Source of the DNA: an uncultured Terriglobus sp.
GTDB lineage: Bacteria > Acidobacteriota > Terriglobia > Terriglobales > Acidobacteriaceae
Direction: 5' to 3'
DNA length: 9,137 nucleotides
NCBI GenBank assembly: GCA_937859825.1
Contig: CALMAP010000025.1
Location: 4,082-13,218 of the forward strand
Made by a program: the position numbers and the translations under genes. Of this stretch, positions 1 through 6,078 are shown piece by piece. A model generated the notes under the pieces. The model did not search any database, had not been told where the DNA came from, and saw only the letters and a list, made by a program, of their open reading frames with translations. Numbering within the stretch: position 1 is the stretch's first letter; every line of letters begins with the position of its first letter.

Positions 1-20
1 ATCCCACAAACAGCCTTCAT
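1..20 (-). CDS. 5' end of a gene cut by the window edge (begins MKAVCG)
   Basis: An ATG at 18-20 on the minus strand is preceded by AGGAG (27-31) at 6 nt, a strong ribosome binding site. Six codons (M-K-A-V-C-G) are visible before the sequence ends. The gap from the stop of the upstream SRPBCC gene is 47 nt, so the two are probably cotranscribed. Zinc-dependent medium-chain alcohol dehydrogenases often open with MKAVC and, as far as I recall, sit beside SRPBCC/cyclase genes in related genomes. However, the sixth residue is G where those enzymes usually have W, and six residues cannot settle identity. The existence of a gene start is fairly well supported; its product is not. Confidence 0.5.
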
Positions 21-67
21 TGCGTACTCCTGAACTCTTCTAAGCGCGTGGTAAGTGGGTGAAGGAC

Positions 68-709
68 TTACTGCTGGCTGCTGCCCGGCGGCGTAGGATT
101 GTGCTCACCGTACATCCACTCTTTGATGGCACCGCTGATGCCCCGCTTGCCGTGCGACTGGCCCACGATGGTTGGAATCTCGCCGGTTTCGGCAAACTGC
201 TTAAAATGGCGCAGGTCTTCCGTGATGGTCTGGCGCGGGCTGCGCTTGGCGACTGCCGCAGCAGCATTGCCGAGCGAACCGCCGGGCACCTTTGCCGACT
301 GTGTAAGTGTGACGCGGGTGCCGCGCGGCGTCTCTTGAAAGGTGACGACACCACTTTGCGTGACGCCTTCCGTGATGGACCGCCAGGCAATCTTTTTGCC
401 AGGGATGCTCTCCGTCGTTTCGGAGTCGAACTCGATGCGTTTGCCGTCTTTATCGTCCGGGTTGCCCATCACCCAGTGACTTAGGTTGCCGTCCAGCGGC
501 GTCACCGAAACGACGTGCTCTTGCCACAGCGGGATGGATGGCAGGTCGCTCCAAATCGCGAACAGGGTCTGCGCGTCTACCGCGATGGTTTGCACGGCGT
601 GGCCGATGATCTCGCCGTCCGCGCCCTTCTCCTGGAGTGGAAAATACCGGTTGCCCGCCTGCGTTGCCGCGGGCAGGGTGGAAGTAGAACTGTCTCGTAC
701 TTCGGGCAT
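68..709 (-). CDS. SRPBCC / polyketide cyclase-dehydrase-like protein
   Basis: A 213-residue soluble protein with no signal peptide or membrane segment. Residues about 36-175 match the START-like SRPBCC fold: strand HAVQTIAVDAQTLFAIWSD (the 'cyclase' opening), a PLWQEHV segment, the strand LSHWVMG, then EFDSETTESIPGKKIAWRS and GVVTFQE-RGTRVTLTQ, ending in a long helix around LRHFKQFAE. This fold makes a hydrophobic cavity for small lipophilic ligands; the ligand is unknown and no catalytic residues can be named. The start is taken as the ATG at 707-709 because GAGGTGA (718-724) lies 8 nt upstream. The longer in-frame GTG at 775 has no comparable site and would put a near-palindrome inside the coding region. 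The C-terminal tail (about 185-213) is Gly/Pro/Ser-rich and unassigned. It is divergent from the HU gene and probably cotranscribed with the partial gene at 1-20. Confidence 0.85.
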   Translation of the reverse strand: MPEVRDSSTSTLPAATQAGNRYFPLQEKGADGEIIGHAVQTIAVDAQTLFAIWSDLPSIPLWQEHVVSVTPLDGNLSHWVMGNPDDKDGKRIEFDSETTESIPGKKIAWRSITEGVTQSGVVTFQETPRGTRVTLTQSAKVPGGSLGNAAAAVAKRSPRQTITEDLRHFKQFAETGEIPTIVGQSHGKRGISGAIKEWMYGEHNPTPPGSSQQ

Positions 710-717
710 CTTGTTTA

Positions 718-724
718 TCACCTC
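718..724 (-). promoter_or_regulatory. Ribosome binding site deciding the SRPBCC start
   Basis: GAGGTGA on the minus strand is separated from the ATG at 707-709 by 8 nt. It is the best Shine-Dalgarno match near any of the in-frame starts (GTG 775, ATG 751, ATG 709) and fixes the 213-residue form. Confidence 0.75.
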
Positions 725-739
725 GGTGGTCGCGCTCTG

Positions 740-766
740 CGAATATTGCATTCGATGCACAATTCG
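740..766. promoter_or_regulatory. 27-bp near-palindrome between divergent genes (candidate operator)
   Basis: The sequence has the form CGAAT-N2-TGCAT-N3-ATGCA-N2-ATTCG, so each 12-bp arm has 10 bases in perfect dyad symmetry about a 3-bp centre. It lies 30 nt upstream of the chosen SRPBCC start and about 87 nt upstream of the HU start, the usual place for a dimeric regulator's site. I found no convincing -35/-10 pair around it. The regulator is unknown. Confidence 0.45.
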
Positions 767-836
767 GCGACTCACGCTGCGCTGTAGAAGAGCGTCGCAT
801 CACAAAGGTTGGTGGGACCGCACAAAGTGCACCACG

Positions 837-843
837 AAAGGGA
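837..843 (+). promoter_or_regulatory. Ribosome binding site deciding the HU start
   Basis: AAAGGGA lies 10 nt upstream of the GTG at 854. The alternative starts TTG 809 and GTG 812 have AAAGG directly against or 3 nt before them, which is too close for initiation. Confidence 0.5.
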
Positions 844-853
844 CCCGAAAATT

Positions 854-1189
854 GTGGCACCGAAGAAATTTGCAGAGAAGACCGCGGCCGCCCGGGCAGC
901 GAAGATGACCAAGACTCAGATCGTCAAAGCTCTTGCCGAGAAGCTGGAAGCGGAGCCAAAGCAGATTCAGGCGTTCCTGGATGCTCTGGCAGAGATGGCG
1001 ACGGAGCAGACGCGGGAGGCAGGCGAGTTCACGGTTCCAGGGCTGGGCAAGCTGGTGAAGGCGGAGCGGAAGGAGCGCATGGGCCGCAATCCTGGAACCG
1101 GCGAGCAGATCAAGATCGCTGCGAAGACAACGGTGAAGTTCCGTTTCGCAAAGGCTGCAACGGATGCCATCGCACCACCGAAATCGTAG
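854..1189 (+). CDS. HU-family DNA-binding protein with basic N-terminal tail
   Basis: A nucleoid-associated protein of about 111 residues expected to bind and bend DNA as a dimer. From residue 18 on it follows the HU/IHF fold: the helical start MTKTQIVKALAEKLE, the second helix QIQAFLDALAEMA, then the beta-arm GLGKLVKAERKERMGRNPGTGE, where GRNPxTGE is the family signature, and IKIAAKTTVKFRFAKA. The arm has a G-L-G turn and Arg/Lys-rich strands, so DNA contact should be intact. Residues 1-17 form a Lys/Ala-rich extension (APKKFAEKTAAARAAK) absent from E. coli HU (about 90 residues) but common in acidobacterial homologues. Start chosen at GTG 854 because of the AAAGGGA site and the tail; ATG 905 (MTKTQ) is the minimal-core alternative and lacks a clear site. 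It stands alone on the plus strand and is followed at once by a long stem-loop. Confidence 0.9.
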   Translation: MAPKKFAEKTAAARAAKMTKTQIVKALAEKLEAEPKQIQAFLDALAEMATEQTREAGEFTVPGLGKLVKAERKERMGRNPGTGEQIKIAAKTTVKFRFAKAATDAIAPPKS

Positions 1190-1191
1190 TG

Positions 1192-1242
1192 CTAATATCG
1201 AAGGTAAGCTGCTTGCAATGAACAGCTTACGTCCGATACTAG
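1192..1242. terminator. Long stem-loop after HU (putative terminator of convergent genes)
   Basis: Arms 1192-1211 and 1223-1242 are inverted copies with 17 of 20 positions paired, around an 11-nt loop. The inner 8 bp (GTAAGCTG / CAGCTTAC) and a 5-bp block (TATCG / CGATA) are perfect. It begins 3 nt after the HU stop codon, in the gap between converging genes. No T-tract follows on either strand, so it is not a canonical intrinsic terminator. It could stabilise the HU mRNA 3' end or be a remnant of a mobile inverted repeat. Confidence 0.5.
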
Positions 1243-1247
1243 AGATT

Positions 1248-1257
1248 CTGTATACAG
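1248..1257. other. 10-bp perfect palindrome CTGTATACAG
   Basis: A perfect self-complementary decamer lies 5 nt beyond the long stem-loop, in the gap between HU and the converging minus-strand gene. The rest of that gap (1258-1346) shows only short weak dyads (1306-1325, arms GTATG/CATAC; 1335-1344, CATGGCCATG) and no gene. Function unknown. Confidence 0.3.
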
Positions 1258-1346
1258 GCCGTGTAGCTGCCAAGTAGAAATGTCACCTCTCTGCCAGTCC
1301 CTAAGGTATGGAGGCTTCGTCATACGGTAGTGGTCATGGCCATGCA

Positions 1347-2363
1347 TCACTCGCACCGGCGATAGCCTGGCCCAGGTGCTCTTGTGTCGTCGATGGTGTA
1401 GGTGGAATCGCCAGCGCTGCACCACTTGAAGGTGGGGCTCGTACCGGAAAGGTAGCCACGTAAGTTTGCGCCTTGGGCTGACACCTGTTGCTCATGCTCG
1501 ACGAAGGCGCGGTCGCGGGCCGCGCCACGTGTCTGCATCTCCACGATGTTGGCATGCCCCATGGCGATGATCGCCTGGTTGCCTCGCTCAAACTCTCGGG
1601 TGGAACGGGCAGTCTCTTCCTGCAGGGCTTGGCGCCACTCTGCCAGGTATCGCAGGTTTGCCTGTTGCCATCCCGCGCTCGGCTGCACTGGCGGCAGCCC
1701 CTCCTGAGCCTGCAGTAAAGACATAGCATTACCGACGGGAGCAGTGCACACGAGTATGGTCGTGGAGGTGACCTCACGGGGTGTGCCCGACCCGCCACCC
1801 ATCGTCTGAGCGTAAACGGCCACTTCCTTGCCGTTCGCCTTCAGCAGCGCAACCGCTCTGTCGAAGATAGGACCTGGGGTTCCAGACTGTTCCCGCATGC
1901 GAGTTCTGGCCTCCTCGGGCATCGACTGGTACTCTGCCGTTCGTCCGTCCAACCCAAGTGCCGGAAGTATGTGTTGCCTAAGAAGGCCTGCCGTCGAGGT
2001 GAAGTGGACGAGCGCTGCGTTGCGCCGCCGGGCGGGATTGCCGGGCATTGCGGAAGCCAGTTGCTGGCTCACATTAAGCGTATGAAACGGAACGGCCAGC
2101 ATCTGTATCGAAGCGGAACCGTCAGGACTGCGCAAGTCAGCGGTAAGCGTACCGATGGCGTAGCTTAGCGGGTCGGTCGTTCGGTCGATGTGCGCTTCTC
2201 CGTGCCAGCCGGGCAGCACCGCAAGCTCTCCCTGAACGACGCCCAGAGCGGGATCCTGCACGAGTACGGTGTCCTTGCGGGATTGCGCAGGAACTGCAAT
2301 GCCAAGCGTAGCCGCCAGAATGAAGGTGGAAATAGCAGGCAGGCTTATTTGACGAAAGTACAT
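1347..2363 (-). CDS. Exported protein of unknown function (338 aa)
   Basis: I do not recognise the family. An N-terminal Sec signal is clear: a short basic start (MYFRQ), a hydrophobic stretch at about 7-24 and a VPA|QS cleavage site near residue 26, so the mature protein should be periplasmic or secreted. There is no lipobox and no further membrane segment. Residues about 35-100 look beta-rich. Residues about 145-182 and 232-297 are charged and helical; the second stretch (AEWRQALQEETARSTREFERG, then MQTRGAARDRAFVEHEQQ) may form a coiled coil. The last 30 residues form a compact tail with FKWCS and YRRCE, where C315 and C337 could pair. C206 is the only other Cys in the mature protein. The ATG is preceded by GGAG (2371-2374) at 7 nt. 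It starts 35 nt after the propeller/Ig gene stops, so the two are almost certainly one operon and may act together at the cell surface. Confidence 0.8.
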   Translation of the reverse strand: MYFRQISLPAISTFILAATLGIAVPAQSRKDTVLVQDPALGVVQGELAVLPGWHGEAHIDRTTDPLSYAIGTLTADLRSPDGSASIQMLAVPFHTLNVSQQLASAMPGNPARRRNAALVHFTSTAGLLRQHILPALGLDGRTAEYQSMPEEARTRMREQSGTPGPIFDRAVALLKANGKEVAVYAQTMGGGSGTPREVTSTTILVCTAPVGNAMSLLQAQEGLPPVQPSAGWQQANLRYLAEWRQALQEETARSTREFERGNQAIIAMGHANIVEMQTRGAARDRAFVEHEQQVSAQGANLRGYLSGTSPTFKWCSAGDSTYTIDDTRAPGPGYRRCE

Positions 2364-2398
2364 ATCCAGGCTCCAGGAGATCGTTCAGTCTTTAATCG

Positions 2399-5300
2399 TT
2401 AGCGGCTGACAACCAAGCTGACGCCCACGGTCTGTACCGTGGCACCGCCGACCGTGATGCTTACCGGGATGGAGTACGTGCCAGCACTTGCGTTCGGCGA
2501 GTCGCTACCGCAGCCGCTCAAGCCTGCAAAGGCCAGCACGCCGAGGACGAGAAGCATCAGGCTACCGCCATTCACTCGAAGTGCCGATCTGGTCTTCCGC
2601 GAACAGCAAAGCAAAACGCAACCAAGAATGCCTGCAAGGCTTACCCTCCCACCACCACTTCCCGGCTGAAGTGGCACATCGTTCTGTGCTATTGTGCCCG
2701 GCCCAGTTTTCAACGTAAGCGTCGTGCTGCCGCTGCTAACACTCGGCGACAACGTAACCGATGGCGGAGCGAAGCTGCAGGAGACATGAGCGGGCAGCGT
2801 GCCGCAGCTAAAGGAAGCCGTGCCGGAGTACCCCCCACTCCCGGTCAGTGTTAGCACCAGGTTCCCTGAATTGCCGGAAGTGATCGTCAGCGTTCCTGGC
2901 GAGGCGGTACCCGTTACCGAAGGTGTCACCACAGTTTCTACAAGGGCTGTCGAGGTGCTCCCCCCATACGCTGCATCTCCGCTGTACTGGGCCGTCAGAT
3001 TATAACTTCCAGCAGCGCTGAAGGAGGTTACCAGAGTAGCCGAACCCGAAGTATCCAGGCTGCTCACGCCAAGCGCAGTGGTGCCGCTGTAGAACGTGAT
3101 CCGGCCGGTTGGCGCTCCAGCGCTGTGAACGACTGTTGCGGTGAGAGTCACGTTCATGCCGCTACCAGCGGTACTGTTCGAACTTGTCAGCGCGGTTGTC
3201 GTCGGAGTCTGAGGCGCCACAACCGTCAGAGCCACCGGAAACTGAACGGTAGCTTGGTTCTTTTCAGAGTCCTTCACAATGTAGGTGACGGTAAACGTGC
3301 CTGGTGTTTTCGGTGCTGGCGAATACAGTGACCCATCGGCGTTCGCACCATACTCACGCTTCACGTCGTTGTCGGATAGAAGGAGAACCCACGTATAGGG
3401 CGGAACGCCACCGGTGGCTGTGGGTGCGGGTGCAGCGTAGGCCTGCCCGACGGTGGCGACCGGCAAGGTATAAGGGTTCGCTTTCAAACTCGATGTAATC
3501 AGGAGTCCGTCGATACCGGTGACGATGAGAGCAGGCTTAGACGAATCGGTCACCTGTACTTCAACCTGGAAAGGCAAGTCGTAATACTGGATAGGTTTGA
3601 AGGAGAAACTGCCGTCAGACGCCAGCGTCATGCCGGCGGGCAGCGTTGCCCCAGGTGCGACCGTCCAGGTGTACGGCGGTGTGCCACCGGACGCTTCAAA
3701 CTGGTTGGCACAAAGCACCCCCACGGCACAGTCCACAAAGTCTCCGCCAATCACCATTAAAGGCGGCGCGATGGTGGAAAGCGATGTTGCCAGGGTCACA
3801 CTGGCAACGGGATTTTCACCGTCTGTAACCGTTATGGAGAAGGTCGACGTTTCTCCTTTCGTGGGCTTGCCCGCGATCACTCCGGTGGTTGCATTGAGGG
3901 TCAGGCCCTCCGGCAGCGTTCCGGCCGACAAGGTCCACTTGTACGTTCCATAGCCGCCAACGGCACTCAACCCTCCTGTGTACTGCGTGCCGACCGTGGC
4001 GTTCTTTAATGAGCCGCTCAGCATCAGGCTGCTGTCGACAGTGAAGGGCAACACTCGGCCCGCAGTGAGTGCCGGTGTGGAGGAGTCCTGCACCGCAATC
4101 GTCGTCTGGTACGTGCCGAACTGCGTCGGTTTGCCGGACAGATAGCCCGTGGTGGGGTCGATGGTGACCCCGGGAGGCAGCCCATCTGCAACGAACTTGA
4201 AAGGTGATGTGCCACCTTGCAACTGAACAGGATTGGTATACGCCTTCCCGACAGAGCCGTTGGGCAGGCTGGACGTAGTGATTTGAAGCTTGCTGCTCAG
4301 GTTTAGCGTCACAAAGCCTGACATGGTGCCGCCGCAGGTCAGCGCATAAGTGTACGTGCCGTCCGCCGTGGGTGTGACTGTTGCCGAGCCATGGAAGCCG
4401 TTCGCATCCGTGATGCCGCTTTGCTTCCCGGTCCAATTACCCGCCGCAGGGAGGTTTCCCTGCACAGAGGCGTAGCACTGGCTGGCGGTGAGCGAGTAGG
4501 CCCCGGGCACTTTGTAAGTCAGCGTCAACGGCTGGCCGGGCTGGATGGCGCCGGTCACCGGGTTTCCGCTCGCGTCGGTGAAGGACAACTGAATCGGTGC
4601 GGGAAGGTTCAGGTCGAGCAAAGACAGGACGCCGGGAACGGTTGCGTATGCGTTCGCGTTCTTCTGGTAGTGGCTTGCTGCCGCGACGATCTTTCCGTCG
4701 CTGCCTTGCACAGGTGGCTGCGGAAACTGCCCTTGGTCGCCTTCTACAAAGTTTTGTGCCACTTTGAAGGCTCCTGATGGCGTCACCTGCAGGATCGCCC
4801 CACAGCCATTGTGGTTCGAACCAAAGTAGGCCGCGCACGCAGAAAGATCACCGCCAAGGATAGCCGAGGTATACAGATTTCCATCGCTGCCGAAGGTAGG
4901 TGGTGTGGTCATGACGAACATGTTCGTCGCGCTCGTGGTGTACAGCGTCTGGAAGCTGCCGGAGGTGCTTACCTTGAAGGCGCTGGCGGGTATATAGGGA
5001 GCGTTGTTCGGGCTTCCCAGGGTCCAGCCGTACAGATATCCGTCCGGTCCCTGTGCAAGCCCGGTCGGATCGTAACCCAACGAATTATCGGCAGGCAAAG
5101 TGAACACCGTGCTGGTCACGCCAGCGGGTGTCGTCTGGAAGATGTACCCGCCCTCTACCGTCCCGGAATACAACGACCCATAAAAGTTGTGGTCGGCTCC
5201 CTGCACCAGCTTGTTAAGTGGGTATCCGGAGGTGAGAAGTGTCAGGAGATGAAAGTCGCCCGTAGGTGAGATCTTGTAGATGGCGCTGCCGTTGGTTATC

Positions 5301-5917
5301 CCAAAGGTAGGCTCGTAGAAATAGCCATCGTCACCCAGAATCGGTTGCGCAATACTCTCCGCCCCGCTGTCTGCGTCGCTAAAGAAGTGGACGGTGGAGA
5401 ACGTGCCAAATGACCCGTCTGCGACGATTTTGAAGAAGGTGCCGCAGCCACGGGTTGAGCAGCCGATCAAGCCTCCGCCCTGCGTTATACCGTAGATATT
5501 GCCGTCTGGGCCAATCACCAGCGGATTAGGGTCAAAGCCCTCCGTGCCGTCCGAGGCGAACGTATGGACAAGGCTTACGACCCCAGTAGGGGTAATTTGA
5601 TAGACAGCTCCGCAGTTGCCGGTGGTGTGGAAGAAGACGGACCCATTGCAGGAACTCGTCGGATATGTAGTCGCGTAGTAGTTGCCATCGGCCGCCTGCA
5701 CCGGCGTGCTGAGGGCGACCGGCGTAGCGTAGGCCGTCGTCGTCTGCGCCCAACTTGTTCGTACTAGGCAGCACAGCAAAAACATGCAGGTACCAATCAA
5801 AAGTGAACGCAGGGCGCTGGGTAACCGCCGTAGCAACGTGTTTCCGCAGCGAGGGTGAGTGTTTGCGCCGGACACTTTGGTCTTAACGCTGGATGACATT
5901 GACTGGGTAAATGGCAC
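2399..5917 (-). CDS. Exported GloVer-type beta-propeller protein with Ig-like domain chain
   Basis: A 1172-residue envelope protein, probably for binding or adhesion; no enzymatic motif seen. Residues 1-57 form a signal peptide with a long N-region (hydrophobic 39-52, cut near SWA|QT). Residues about 66-432 hold seven Gloeo_Verruco-type repeats (DGxxYG-like cores near 77, 138, 197, 241, 291, 345, 407; three with F/Y-x-I/V-x-P-x-G), consistent with a seven-bladed propeller. An Ig-like unit follows at about 440-545 (C481, C528). Four Ig-like units lie at 546-627, 631-713, 720-807 and 811-900; the first two have the putative-Ig signature (LPPGVTIDPTTGYLSGKPT). A Big_3-type repeat is at 906-997. 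A last Ig-like unit from about 1001 is interrupted by two hydrophobic stretches (about 1092-1105 and 1119-1133) joined by SRKTR and followed by LSGCGS (C1136), before a final strand pair. The GTG start has AAGGGA (5923-5928) at 5 nt; ATG 5899 lacks a site. Confidence 0.88.
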   Translation of the reverse strand: MPFTQSMSSSVKTKVSGANTHPRCGNTLLRRLPSALRSLLIGTCMFLLCCLVRTSWAQTTTAYATPVALSTPVQAADGNYYATTYPTSSCNGSVFFHTTGNCGAVYQITPTGVVSLVHTFASDGTEGFDPNPLVIGPDGNIYGITQGGGLIGCSTRGCGTFFKIVADGSFGTFSTVHFFSDADSGAESIAQPILGDDGYFYEPTFGITNGSAIYKISPTGDFHLLTLLTSGYPLNKLVQGADHNFYGSLYSGTVEGGYIFQTTPAGVTSTVFTLPADNSLGYDPTGLAQGPDGYLYGWTLGSPNNAPYIPASAFKVSTSGSFQTLYTTSATNMFVMTTPPTFGSDGNLYTSAILGGDLSACAAYFGSNHNGCGAILQVTPSGAFKVAQNFVEGDQGQFPQPPVQGSDGKIVAAASHYQKNANAYATVPGVLSLLDLNLPAPIQLSFTDASGNPVTGAIQPGQPLTLTYKVPGAYSLTASQCYASVQGNLPAAGNWTGKQSGITDANGFHGSATVTPTADGTYTYALTCGGTMSGFVTLNLSSKLQITTSSLPNGSVGKAYTNPVQLQGGTSPFKFVADGLPPGVTIDPTTGYLSGKPTQFGTYQTTIAVQDSSTPALTAGRVLPFTVDSSLMLSGSLKNATVGTQYTGGLSAVGGYGTYKWTLSAGTLPEGLTLNATTGVIAGKPTKGETSTFSITVTDGENPVASVTLATSLSTIAPPLMVIGGDFVDCAVGVLCANQFEASGGTPPYTWTVAPGATLPAGMTLASDGSFSFKPIQYYDLPFQVEVQVTDSSKPALIVTGIDGLLITSSLKANPYTLPVATVGQAYAAPAPTATGGVPPYTWVLLLSDNDVKREYGANADGSLYSPAPKTPGTFTVTYIVKDSEKNQATVQFPVALTVVAPQTPTTTALTSSNSTAGSGMNVTLTATVVHSAGAPTGRITFYSGTTALGVSSLDTSGSATLVTSFSAAGSYNLTAQYSGDAAYGGSTSTALVETVVTPSVTGTASPGTLTITSGNSGNLVLTLTGSGGYSGTASFSCGTLPAHVSCSFAPPSVTLSPSVSSGSTTLTLKTGPGTIAQNDVPLQPGSGGGRVSLAGILGCVLLCCSRKTRSALRVNGGSLMLLVLGVLAFAGLSGCGSDSPNASAGTYSIPVSITVGGATVQTVGVSLVVSR

Positions 5918-6078
5918 GGCTTTCCCTTATATGCCGCGCAAAAAAACTGCGGCTACTGGATACGCGCTTTTTCCGACCAAAGTGTGTCAGCCACTCCGCT
6001 TTCTCGCGCGCCACCGAATGCTCGCAAGCCTGAACGACCGCCGCAGACCGTCAAAGCGGCTCACGCGCGACTCCTGAT
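5918..6078. other. Intergenic region between kinase and propeller gene, two GCCGC-N11-GCGGC dyads
   Basis: This 161-nt gap carries two dyads of the same geometry: 5933-5953, whose loop holds seven A residues on the plus strand, and 6040-6060, which ends 18 nt downstream of the kinase stop. Each has 5-bp GC arms around an 11-nt loop. Neither is followed by a T-tract in the direction of transcription. I saw no convincing -35/-10 pair, but the gap is long enough for a separate promoter for the propeller gene. The AAGGGA ribosome binding site is at 5923-5928. Confidence 0.35.

Noticed and set aside
710..775. Extension of the SRPBCC protein to the GTG at 775 (235 residues)
   Set aside because: No good ribosome binding site, while GAGGTGA sits at ideal spacing before the ATG at 709; the extension would also cover the near-palindrome.
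1248..1257. LexA/SOS box
   Set aside because: CTGTATACAG has the CTGT and ACAG ends, but with 2 bp between them rather than the 8 bp of the enterobacterial site, and it is not at a promoter.
3816..4436. 206-codon minus-strand open frame inside the propeller/Ig gene
   Set aside because: It overlaps the large gene in another frame, and its low-complexity His/Arg-rich translation is typical of a shifted GC-rich frame.
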